Part shown: one piece after another, positions 43,851-51,142 of the stretch
Position numbering within the stretch: position 1 is the stretch's first letter
Layout: each line of letters begins with the position of its first letter
Notes under the pieces: generated by a model
Seen by the model: the letters and a program-made list of their open reading frames with translations, nothing else
Databases searched by the model: none
Told to the model about the DNA's origin: nothing
Source: Lactobacillus sp. ESL0791
GTDB lineage: Bacteria; Bacillota; Bacilli; Lactobacillales; Lactobacillaceae
Assembly: GCF_029433255.1 (NCBI RefSeq)
Contig: NZ_JAQTHU010000001.1
Location: forward strand, 1,798,001-1,862,000
DNA length: 64,000 bases
Direction: 5' to 3'
Translations under genes and position numbers: made by a program

Positions 43851-45432
43851 TTTCTGTTCCCTTCCTTCCCTGTAAATGAATTTGATAATCAAACTGCTGC
43901 ACTAATTCCGAACTAAAGTTATGTGCAATTAAGAGCAGCGTCTGTTGGGACTGCAGTAATTCATGAATGATTTTACTAGTCGTCTTACTATCAATTGCAC
44001 TCGTTGCCTCATCTAATAACACCATCTGCGTTTCATGGATTTTTGCTCTCGCTAAAACAACTTTTTGCTTCTGGCCACCCGACAAATTATCTTGGTCTAA
44101 ATCAACCTGCGTTTCTATGCCTGCGGGAAAAGCAGCCAGGTCTGGTGTCAGCTGCATTTGCTCTGCAACTGCTGGTACTTTGGCCTGCAATTTATCCGCA
44201 AACATCGTAATATTATTGGCAATGTTGGCAGGAAATAAATTGCTGTCTTGAGCAATATAGCCAACTTGTGCTTCTTTAGGACTCACCTTTTGCCCCTGAT
44301 TGGTCAGATAGACAACCTGCCCTTGCTTAGGTTCAAGCTCACCTAATAAAACTTTAAACAGCGTTGATTTACCGCTGCCCGAATCCCCAGTGAGCAGCAC
44401 TTTATCACCTGGTTTAATCGTAAAATCAGGATAATTAATTTTCTCGCCGTTTTGATACTGCACAACTAGATCGTTAACTTCAACACTATTAACGGGTTGC
44501 GCCGCTGACAGACGAATATTCTGCCGCAGCTGGTAAGTCTGCTTGCGTAATTCGGCGGTAGAATTGATCATCGTTACGGCGTCAATAATCTGCCACAATC
44601 CATTAAAAATACTAGACCCAAAGCTAGCAGCTACCATCCAGCTACCAAGATCAATTTGGTGATTGAAAAATAAAATCAAGGCAAAAACACTTAAACCAAC
44701 TTGCCCTAGCACATTGCCTAAACCATTTAGGCCAATAGCGACACCGCGCAAATTTTGCTTTTTGATATTGGCCTGCGCTAATTTTTGACTGCTACGGTCT
44801 AGCTCTTTGTTCATCCTAGGAAAAGCCTGGTAACGCCGAAGTTCGTTTAAGCCGCTAACCCAATGCTCAATCGTGTCTAAAAAGCGGGAATTTTGTTCAG
44901 AAGCGTTAGCTGTTGCCTTCGCCAACGGCTTTTCCATGATTTTGGGTAATAAAAAGATGATGATGGTTATCACTGCTGTCGCTAAAATCAGGCTCCAATG
45001 TAAAGAAAGCAGAACCCCGATTGACATGGCAACTACCAGCACATTTTCAAAAATGGCGAGCCAAGGCTGAGCATAAGTATCTGCTAAGATTTTCATGTTA
45101 TTGCCCAGTTCGTTTTCCATTTCTGAAAGTTTACTTTTGCCGCTGCCATAATAATGGTGCATCAACTGATCACGCACCTGGTGCAAATAAGCTTGAACCT
45201 GCTTGTTCGAACTATAAGCAGCAAGTGAAAAAAGAATTACACTTAAAATTCCCGCGGCTGCTTCAATCATCATCCAGAATAGGAAACTGCGAAAATTTGC
45301 CACTTTGAGACTATTTGTGGCAAATTTCAGCATATACTCCGATATGGTACCCGCGCACGAATAAATGATGTAAACAATCATAATGAACAAAGCTCGCGGT
45401 AAATTACTTTTAATTATTTCTTTAACGTTCAT
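43840..45432 (-). CDS. ABC exporter, half-transporter A (TMD-NBD)
   Basis: 530 residues: six predicted helices (about 12-290), then Walker A LTGDSGSGKSTLF (about 355), signature DNLSGGQKQKV, Walker B MVLLDEATSAID and H-loop LLIAHNFS. It resembles half B closely, pointing to an old duplication. No C39 peptidase or bacteriocin gene adjoins, so specificity is open. AAGGAGAGAG precedes the start. A pair of phased direct repeats lies about 80 bases upstream and may activate the operon. Confidence 0.85.
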   Translation of the reverse strand: MNVKEIIKSNLPRALFIMIVYIIYSCAGTISEYMLKFATNSLKVANFRSFLFWMMIEAAAGILSVILFSLAAYSSNKQVQAYLHQVRDQLMHHYYGSGKSKLSEMENELGNNMKILADTYAQPWLAIFENVLVVAMSIGVLLSLHWSLILATAVITIIIFLLPKIMEKPLAKATANASEQNSRFLDTIEHWVSGLNELRRYQAFPRMNKELDRSSQKLAQANIKKQNLRGVAIGLNGLGNVLGQVGLSVFALILFFNHQIDLGSWMVAASFGSSIFNGLWQIIDAVTMINSTAELRKQTYQLRQNIRLSAAQPVNSVEVNDLVVQYQNGEKINYPDFTIKPGDKVLLTGDSGSGKSTLFKVLLGELEPKQGQVVYLTNQGQKVSPKEAQVGYIAQDSNLFPANIANNITMFADKLQAKVPAVAEQMQLTPDLAAFPAGIETQVDLDQDNLSGGQKQKVVLARAKIHETQMVLLDEATSAIDSKTTSKIIHELLQSQQTLLLIAHNFSSELVQQFDYQIHLQGRKGTENDD

Positions 45433-45507
45433 TTCTCTCTCCTTCTAAATAAATATTTTATCTATTTATCATTTAAGGCTTATTTTTGATTAAACGCAAT
45501 GGCTTTT

Positions 45508-45541
45508 TACTAAGTGGTCGCTGCAACCTACTAGGTGGTCG
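45508..45541. promoter_or_regulatory. Two direct repeats, 21 bases apart, upstream of the ABC exporter operon
   Basis: TACTAAGTGGTCG (45508) and TACTAGGTGGTCG (45529) differ in one base and start 21 bases apart, two helical turns. This spacing is typical of response regulators of the LytTR type. They lie upstream of a possible -35 for the exporter genes. Confidence 0.5.
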
Positions 45542-45560
45542 ATTTTTCTAACCAAAATAA

Positions 45561-45598
45561 AAAGCTCCCTTGCTGTACAAGCAAAAGAACTTTCACTA
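45561..45598 (-). terminator. Terminator of the XRE-ABC operon
   Basis: AAGTTC pairs with GAGCTT and TTGC with GCAA in an imperfect stem, with TTTTT after it on the minus strand, 15 bases after the permease stop. Confidence 0.65.
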
Positions 45599-45613
45599 AT
45601 TTTTTTAATTCTT

Positions 45614-46345
45614 TTAAAAGGCATTCAGTTCGCCTTTCTTGTCTTTCCACCAAATAATTATTAGCCACGGAATGAGCGTAACAACAAAAGTTAAACACAG
45701 CAAACCTAAATCATTAACCAGGGATTGTTTAGTTAACAAATCATTGAGGGCGTTATAAATATAATGAAAAGGGAAGAATTTTTGAATATTGATCACTAAT
45801 TTAAGAAAATCATTATTCGTGCTCATAAATGAATTAAAGGGACTAACTAACATCATCATAATTAACATCAAGGGAAAGTCTAGCGCATCTAATGTTTCTG
45901 CCTGCAATAATATTCCCAAGGTAAAGCCAATCACACTGGTATATAGCCCTGCAAGACTCAGCAGCAATACGCAAATAATTAGTTTATAATCAAATGTCAA
46001 TCGTGAACTGACAAAGCCAATTACAAGGTTAAATGCAATAATCAATAAATTTAACAGTACTTGCAGAAAAACCTGATCCACTAAGTAATTTCCCAGGGAA
46101 TAAAAAGATGTCTTATCTTTTAGTGCATAATATTGCCGGCCTGAATTAATTCTTTTGCCAAAAGTCACGACCGAGTTGCCGCCTATGCCCCACAGACACG
46201 CAATTAAAAAAATCACGTAATTAATGTCGGTATGTGAAGGTATCATGTTTAACATCAGCACATACCATGCACCTGGAATCACAATCGTAAATAATAAGAA
46301 ACGCGGATTACGCAAAATATGTTTTAATTGTAGCCATTTAATCAT
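45614..46345 (-). CDS. ABC-2-type permease of the XRE-ABC system
   Basis: The 243-residue membrane protein has about six helices, in ABC-2 (efflux) style, beginning MIKWLQLKHILRNPRFLLF. The start at 46345 is chosen for AAGGAG nine bases upstream and an eight-base overlap with the ATPase gene; a frame extended upstream would lie inside the ATPase gene. It pairs with the XRE-fused ATPase to form an efflux or self-protection transporter of unknown substrate. Members of this kind often export lantibiotics or drugs, but this is inference. Confidence 0.75.
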   Translation of the reverse strand: MIKWLQLKHILRNPRFLLFTIVIPGAWYVLMLNMIPSHTDINYVIFLIACLWGIGGNSVVTFGKRINSGRQYYALKDKTSFYSLGNYLVDQVFLQVLLNLLIIAFNLVIGFVSSRLTFDYKLIICVLLLSLAGLYTSVIGFTLGILLQAETLDALDFPLMLIMMMLVSPFNSFMSTNNDFLKLVINIQKFFPFHYIYNALNDLLTKQSLVNDLGLLCLTFVVTLIPWLIIIWWKDKKGELNAF

Positions 46346-47240
46346 TGTTAGTCTCCTTGCCATCGTTAAAATGCCGGTACCATTGTTCAATTGTCTGGTG
46401 GTGGCGGTGAATTTCATCCACGCTGACATCCTGCGTAATCTGACCATCTTTTAGCAAGACAACCCGGGAAAAATATTTATCAATCTGGTTAAAATCATGC
46501 GTGGTAGTTAAAACCGTGCTGTTCACATGATCCAGTCGCTGCCAAAAGAAATCGATTGATTGTAAATCCATACCTGCGGTCGGTTCATCGAAAATCAAGA
46601 ACTTGCTCGGCTTAATTAAGGTCATGAGTAACAACAGCCTGCGTTTTTGCCCGCCCGACAACTTATTAATAGTAATTTTGGCCTGCTGCTTGAGATTAAA
46701 TTCATCCAGCATCACAGAAATCTGTTCTTTATCATAGACCTGATCGATCGCCGCTTCTAACTGGATTTGCTCAGTAACTTTCAAAGTATCGATTAAAACA
46801 TTTTCCTGCGGCATGATACTTAAATCTGCTTTAGGATCATAAAATAATTCAATCTTGCCATCGTCTGGTTGCAATAATTGGGTAATAATCTTAATTAACG
46901 TTGATTTACCAGCACCATTGCTGCCTAGTAGTGCAATGCGGTCACGCGTTTTAATTGTTAAATTGACCTTTTTCAATACCGGATAGGCAAACGACTTCTG
47001 TAAATCGGTAATTTTTAGTAAAAGATCACGTTTGGTTGGCGTACCTACTAATAAATAATCCAGTGACACGCCAAATATTTCGGCTAAACTAATCAACTTA
47101 ATAATATCTGGCTCAGTTTCTCCCAGCTCCCACTTGGAAACAGATTGCCGCGAAACATATAGTTTTTGTGCCAGATCATTTTGAGATAATCGTTGTTTGC
47201 GTCGCAATTTAATCAATTGCTCAACAAAAATATTTTCCAT
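46338..47240 (-). CDS. XRE DNA-binding domain fused to an ABC transporter ATPase
   Basis: The protein of 300 residues joins an XRE helix-turn-helix (about residues 5-65: LSQNDLAQKLYVSRQSVSKW) to a complete ABC ATPase (about 75-285) with Walker A LLGSNGAGKSTLI, Q-loop MPQENV, signature INKLSGGQKRR, Walker B FLIFDEPTAGMD and H-loop TTTHDF. Both parts are in one uninterrupted frame. The fusion could let the transporter's nucleotide state set DNA binding, presumably at its own promoter. The start at 47240 has AAAGGG upstream, and the permease gene overlaps the end by eight bases. Confidence 0.85.
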   Translation of the reverse strand: MENIFVEQLIKLRRKQRLSQNDLAQKLYVSRQSVSKWELGETEPDIIKLISLAEIFGVSLDYLLVGTPTKRDLLLKITDLQKSFAYPVLKKVNLTIKTRDRIALLGSNGAGKSTLIKIITQLLQPDDGKIELFYDPKADLSIMPQENVLIDTLKVTEQIQLEAAIDQVYDKEQISVMLDEFNLKQQAKITINKLSGGQKRRLLLLMTLIKPSKFLIFDEPTAGMDLQSIDFFWQRLDHVNSTVLTTTHDFNQIDKYFSRVVLLKDGQITQDVSVDEIHRHHQTIEQWYRHFNDGKETNND

Positions 47241-47249
47241 TACAAACAC

Positions 47250-47409
47250 CCTTTCAAATTGGTTAGCCTAATTATCCCCTAATGGTTTCTTTTGCCAAGC
47301 ACATTTCTACTGCTTAGCTGACAACTTGCGGTTGCCAAGGCTATTAGAGTGAGGATTAGGCGCCTGTCACCACTTACTTTTAGCTTTTTAAAACGTACTA
47401 CAATTAAAA
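47250..47409. other. Promoter region of the XRE-ABC operon
   Basis: Holds the promoter at 47271-47298 and an AGTAAGTGGTG element near 47373 (minus), which shares TAAGTGGT with the direct repeats at 45.5 kb. No gene is seen. Confidence 0.4.
47271..47298 (-). promoter_or_regulatory. XRE-ABC operon promoter
   Basis: TTGGCA, 16 bases, GATAAT on the minus strand, about 30 bases before the start. Confidence 0.5.
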
Positions 47410-47585
47410 TTAAAAAAGACTAGCTCCGACAGTATATCGGAAACTAGTCTTAGACGATAGTTTAACAATTTATCTTAATTTTATTTTCTGAGTACACGAA
47501 AAAGCCACTGGATTTCCATACCAGTGACCTTTCTTGTACTCGGAGTTTCCAAACACAATATTTCGTAAAAACAACTTTAATGAGC
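47410..47585 (-). ncRNA. Candidate structured small RNA downstream of efp
   Basis: No reading frame of note, but a minus-strand promoter (47592-47619) is followed by a long imperfect hairpin (47488-47543; outer GAGTACA/TGTACTC, inner CACTGG/CCAGTG) and a terminator-like hairpin (47411-47456; AAGACTAG...CTAGTCTT plus TCCGA/TCGGA, then TTTTTT). Together this is a complete transcription unit of about 175 bases. It does not match an RNA family I recognise. Confidence 0.45.
47411..47456 (-). terminator. Terminator at the end of the candidate RNA (also below efp)
   Basis: A stem of about 13 bp in two blocks (GACTAG/CTAGTC and TCCGA/TCGGA) with TTTTTTAATTTT on the minus strand. Confidence 0.85.
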
Positions 47586-47591
47586 AATCAT

Positions 47592-47619
47592 ATTTTACAC
47601 CAACTGATAAAAATTGCAA
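47592..47619 (-). promoter_or_regulatory. Promoter-like boxes downstream of efp
   Basis: TTGCAA, 16 bases, TAAAAT on the minus strand, 64 bases after the efp stop, facing the candidate RNA. Confidence 0.45.
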
Positions 47620-47682
47620 GCAAATTTTTAATGAGTGCACAATCGACTATGGATTGCTTCTGCTTGCTACTTAACAATTAGT

Positions 47683-48258
47683 CTATTTACTCAAATTTTC
47701 TGCACGTGATTTATAGGAACCTTCGGCGGTATTAATTACCAAGTCTTCCCCTGTCTTAATAAAGTCAGGAACCTGTACCACTAAACCCGTTTCCATCGTC
47801 GCCGGCTTGCCTGAGCCCGTAACCGTTGCACTCTTAATGCCCGGCTCAGTCTGCTTCACTTTCATGACAACTGTTGACGGCAATTCAACACCAAGCAGTT
47901 TGCTGTCATTGGCAAATTCCAGCTGCACCTCAATATTCGGAATGAGGTAGAGCTTATCGTCACCTAACTGATCGGCCGAAACTTCATACTGCTCATAAGT
48001 TTCCGTATCCATGAAGGTATAAACATCCCCTTCATTATACAGATACTGGACATTCTTCTTCACGATATCTACCAGATCAACCTTTTCTGTCGGCCGCATC
48101 GTCTTATGAACAACCGCGCCGCTCTCGACATTGCGCAGATCCATCTGCATGACTGTGTTGCCCTTGCCCGGCTTGTGATGGTTGGCCTTCAAAACCCTGA
48201 TCAGCTTGCCGTCTTGACTAAAAACCATGCCCTTTTTCAAATTAATTGCTTGTACCAT
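47683..48258 (-). CDS. efp: Elongation factor P (second lactobacillar type)
   Basis: EF-P relieves ribosome stalling at polyproline stretches. The 191-residue, three-OB protein has the modifiable-lysine loop as KANHHKPGKGN (about residue 30) and the signature region LVVQVPDFIKTGEDLVINTAEGSYKSRA near the C-terminus. Many lactobacilli carry two efp genes; this sequence (MVQAINLKKGMV) looks like the less canonical of the two. AAGGAG precedes the start. The upstream region has phased repeats. Confidence 0.92.
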   Translation of the reverse strand: MVQAINLKKGMVFSQDGKLIRVLKANHHKPGKGNTVMQMDLRNVESGAVVHKTMRPTEKVDLVDIVKKNVQYLYNEGDVYTFMDTETYEQYEVSADQLGDDKLYLIPNIEVQLEFANDSKLLGVELPSTVVMKVKQTEPGIKSATVTGSGKPATMETGLVVQVPDFIKTGEDLVINTAEGSYKSRAENLSK

Positions 48259-48532
48259 CTTAATCTCCTTAAATTTTCAAATTCTTAACACAAATTGTGC
48301 ACATAAACTTCTCCCAGAAATGGCTTTATTCAAAAAATTCGCTTTTCATACCTTAACCGAAAAAATCAAATTCGTTCATTTTCGTTCAAAATAATTCAAA
48401 TTCGTTCAAATTATATCTATGCGCGCCTAATTACATTTTCAACCACCAATTCCAAAAAGTTCACGCTGGAGGCAAAGCAAATTTTTTAATTAATAATAAG
48501 TAAATTGTATTCATAATTCCTAGTATACCAAA
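48259..48532. other. Spacer between coaA and efp
   Basis: 274 bases, AT-rich, no gene seen. It holds the phased TTCGTTCA repeats; a clear promoter for efp was not found. Confidence 0.4.
48371..48408. repeat. Phased TTCGTTCA repeats upstream of efp
   Basis: Exact copies start at 48371, 48381 and 48401, with a degenerate copy (ATAATTCA) at 48391, so the unit recurs every 10 bases on one face of the helix. This fits cooperative protein binding or a bent-DNA element. Confidence 0.55.
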
Positions 48533-49447
48533 TCAAAAGTGTTTCAGGTAAATCTGATCAATCAAATGTCCGGCGGTTTTATGTAAAATCAAACTTGCCC
48601 GCTGTTTAGTTGGGGCAATGTATTCGCGTAAATTAACTAGGTTGACCATCTGCCAGGTTTCTTCTGCCAATTTGAGTGCATCATCCCGGGGGCCGTTGGC
48701 CATTGCATAATAAAAATTATCCGGATTGTTTTTGTTTAGCTCCATCACCTTAACAAAGCGCTGCATGTACCACTTTTCAATCAGTTCTTCTTCGGCATCA
48801 ATGTAAATTGAAAAATCAAAGAAGTCGCTGGTGACAATCTGGCCGTTAGTCGGCAGCTGCAGGGTATTAATGCCCTCAATAATCAAAATATCCGGATTTT
48901 GCACGTGACCGTATTTGCCGGGGACAATATCACTCAGATCCTGCGAATAAAGCGGATAAATGATGTCCTCTTTGCCGGCCTGCACATCCTTTAAGAAATT
49001 ACTGAGCAGCGCCATGTCATAGCTCTCAGGAAAACCCTTGCGGGCCATCAAATTGCGCCGCGTTAATTCCTGATTGGAATAGAGAAAACCATCGGTGGTC
49101 ATCAAATGTACCTTTAATTCCGGATAAGTCCGGCTGAGAAGCAGCTGCAAAAGGCGCGCTGTCGTCGACTTGCCGACCGCTACCGAACCGGAAATGCCGA
49201 TAATAAATGGTGCCAGTTTAATTTCTTTCTGTAAAAAAGCCCGCTGCTTTTTCTGTGAGTGTCGTTTGCCCAAATAAACCACATGCAGATAATTGATTAG
49301 ACTGGCATAAATCTCCCGAATATCAGTTAAATCAACAACGTCACCGAGAGATTTAATTTTAGCCAGTTCGTCTTTGGTAATCGTGACCTGGTCCGCCGCC
49401 TGCAGATTAGCCCAGTCATCCCTGCTAAAACGAAGATAATTTTCCAT
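48533..49447 (-). CDS. coaA: Type I pantothenate kinase
   Basis: CoaA catalyses the first step of CoA synthesis. The 304-residue P-loop kinase has GISGSVAVGKSTTARLL (about residue 87), the DGFLYSN segment (about 122), MARKGFPESYD (about 135) and the C-terminal NLREYIAPTKQRASLIL, all characteristic of bacterial type I (feedback-inhibited) enzymes. It is monocistronic between the SLAP gene and efp. CoA made here supplies the phosphopantetheine arm used by acpS. Confidence 0.96.
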   Translation of the reverse strand: MENYLRFSRDDWANLQAADQVTITKDELAKIKSLGDVVDLTDIREIYASLINYLHVVYLGKRHSQKKQRAFLQKEIKLAPFIIGISGSVAVGKSTTARLLQLLLSRTYPELKVHLMTTDGFLYSNQELTRRNLMARKGFPESYDMALLSNFLKDVQAGKEDIIYPLYSQDLSDIVPGKYGHVQNPDILIIEGINTLQLPTNGQIVTSDFFDFSIYIDAEEELIEKWYMQRFVKVMELNKNNPDNFYYAMANGPRDDALKLAEETWQMVNLVNLREYIAPTKQRASLILHKTAGHLIDQIYLKHF

Positions 49448-49516
49448 TGCTTTTGTCCTTAATTATTTTTCTTCTATTATAAAGTACTTAGCCGGCAATT
49501 AAAACTTTACGGCCAA

Positions 49517-49548
49517 TAAAAAACTCCCTGAGCCTAAACTCACGGAGT
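49517..49548 (-). terminator. Terminator of the SLAP gene
   Basis: ACTCCgTGAG pairs with CTCAgGGAGT around six bases, followed by TTTTTTATT on the minus strand. Confidence 0.85.
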
Positions 49549-49569
49549 ACCCCTTCTCTCATGTACCTA

Positions 49570-49968
49570 CTATTGTGAAATCGGCTGCAGACTTGAAGAA
49601 ATTGTCTTGCTAGGATTCTGCTTTTGGAAAGCCAACAGCTTGTTAATGGCAGCAATTTTCGCTTGCGTTGAATATTTCTTCCCAATAATCGTAATATTTG
49701 CCGGTTTGACATACTTGTTCTTGGCAATCCGGTAAAAATCCTGGCCGTCAATAACTTTCTTATCTAGGATCGTTACTTTGACGCCTTTTTTGATCGGCTT
49801 AAGCTGCACACCCTCAGCATTATAAACATACGTGTTTTTTTTTAATTTTAATTGCAGTTGACGCTTTATGTTTGTAGCTGAAGCAGCAGTGGTGGCAGCA
49901 GCCGGCACAGTCGTTGCAAGCAGGGAAACAGACGCAATGCTCAAGAATAAAAACTTTCTAACTTTCAT
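49570..49968 (-). CDS. Small secreted protein with one SLAP domain
   Basis: The precursor of 132 residues has a signal peptide (MKVRKFLFLSIASVSLLATT, cleavage probably near residue 30 after the Ala-rich stretch). One SLAP (S-layer associated) repeat follows at about 40-95: LKKNTYVYNAEGVQLKP then FYRIAKNKYVKPANIT. A helical C-terminal tail of about 35 residues remains. SLAP domains anchor proteins to the wall or S-layer of acidophilus-group lactobacilli. With only one repeat and no enzyme domain, its role is unknown. Confidence 0.82.
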   Translation of the reverse strand: MKVRKFLFLSIASVSLLATTVPAAATTAASATNIKRQLQLKLKKNTYVYNAEGVQLKPIKKGVKVTILDKKVIDGQDFYRIAKNKYVKPANITIIGKKYSTQAKIAAINKLLAFQKQNPSKTISSSLQPISQ

Positions 49969-50096
49969 AATTGCTCCTTATTATTCAAAACTATTTATAT
50001 ACTCTTATTTAATATAGCATAAAATTAAACGCTAGAGCAAATCTTTTTCAAACTAAAGTTGTATACTAACAAGTAATGTAAATAGAGGAGCACAAA

Positions 50097-50666
50097 ATGA
50101 AAAAAATAATTTTATTCGGCGATTCAATCTTTAATGGTTACCGTTACGGTGAAGACACCAATCTTGTAACGATTGGCATGCAAGAAGCGCTGGGCAGCGG
50201 CGTGCAAATTGAAAATTTGTCCAAAAGCGGCGCAACCACGACCGAGGGACTAAATTACTTAGGCCAAATTGATCCGCGGGCAGACCTGGTCGTCCTGGAA
50301 TACGGAACTAATGATGCAGCCAGTAGCTGGGGTATCCCAAGTAATACCTATGCCCAAAATTTAGCCACGATGATTAAAACAATTGGCGCTAGCAGAATGA
50401 TTATTGTCGGGCCATCTTACCCAGATCCCAACAACAAGGAGATCATGCAATTTTACAGCACAGACCGCCTTAATTTATATAACCGCATTGCCAAAAATCA
50501 AGCGCAAAAAAATAGCATCCCCTTCGTTGATCTAATCGCACACTGGCGTAAATTGAGCGATGTTTCTTCCTATTATCAAAAAGATGGGCAGCACCTGCTT
50601 GATCAGGGCAATGCTGAGCTGATTGCACAAGTGGCAGGCGTAATCAAAGAAAAGATCGAGCAATAA
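50097..50666 (+). CDS. SGNH/GDSL-family hydrolase
   Basis: This cytoplasmic 189-residue esterase/lipase-like enzyme has block I FGDSIFNGY (Ser at about residue 9), block III EYGTNDAA (about 65) and block V KDGQHLLDQG with the catalytic Asp/His pair (about 165). No signal peptide. Substrate unknown; acyl or acetyl esters of carbohydrates or lipids are common targets. GAGGAGC precedes the start, and a terminator overlaps the stop codon. TATACT about 40 bases upstream may be the -10. Confidence 0.85.
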   Translation: MKKIILFGDSIFNGYRYGEDTNLVTIGMQEALGSGVQIENLSKSGATTTEGLNYLGQIDPRADLVVLEYGTNDAASSWGIPSNTYAQNLATMIKTIGASRMIIVGPSYPDPNNKEIMQFYSTDRLNLYNRIAKNQAQKNSIPFVDLIAHWRKLSDVSSYYQKDGQHLLDQGNAELIAQVAGVIKEKIEQ

Positions 50667-50680
50667 ACCCGATCTTTTTT
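50649..50680. terminator. Shared terminator of the SGNH and GNAT genes
   Basis: AAAGATCG and CGATCTTT across 11 bases, with T runs on both strands. The stem begins inside the SGNH coding end and just after the GNAT stop. Confidence 0.8.
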
Positions 50681-50681
50681 G

Positions 50682-51128
50682 TTACAATTCTTTAACCATC
50701 ATCACGTGCTTGACGCCGGCCTCTTCAAAAATGTCGCCAACGGTTTCATAACCCAGCTGGTCATAAAAGGGCTTAGCCTGCATCTGAGCATGGCAGTACA
50801 GCTGTTTTACTCCTTGCTCACGCAGATAGTCATGCACTGTCTTCATCATCTTGCTGCCAAGCTGCTGGCCGCGGGCAGCCTTATCGACTGCGACCCGGCC
50901 CAGCAACCACTTACCGTCTTCTTTAAAAACACGGCAAACAGCAAGCGCATTTGTTTTAGCTTCATTCAACAAAAAAACCTGCGTTGCCTCAAGGTCGGTA
51001 TCGTCTAATTCCGGCACCGTAATTTTTTGCTCGGTGACAAAAGTATTTATCCGCAAGCGGGAAATGCAGAACACTTCACGCCCGCTCATCTCATCTATCT
51101 TTTTAAATTTAAAATCCAATTTTCCCAC
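50682..51128 (-). CDS. ElaA-type GNAT acetyltransferase
   Basis: 148 residues with ElaA-family marks: LDFKFKKIDEM start, GRVAVDKAARGQQLGSKMM (acetyl-CoA site QQLGS, about residues 80-98), CHAQMQAKPFYDQLGY (about 111). The GTG at 51128 is chosen since GAGG lies six bases upstream, while the earlier ATG at 51146, overlapping helD by four bases, has no ribosome site. Acceptor unknown. Expressed with helD in all likelihood. Confidence 0.85.
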   Translation of the reverse strand: MGKLDFKFKKIDEMSGREVFCISRLRINTFVTEQKITVPELDDTDLEATQVFLLNEAKTNALAVCRVFKEDGKWLLGRVAVDKAARGQQLGSKMMKTVHDYLREQGVKQLYCHAQMQAKPFYDQLGYETVGDIFEEAGVKHVMMVKEL

Positions 51129-51142
51129 AGTTATCCTCACTT

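Noticed and set aside
47411..47543. T-box, tmRNA or 6S RNA
   Set aside because: No T-box core, no tRNA-like ends and no closing stem around a central bubble could be found by eye.
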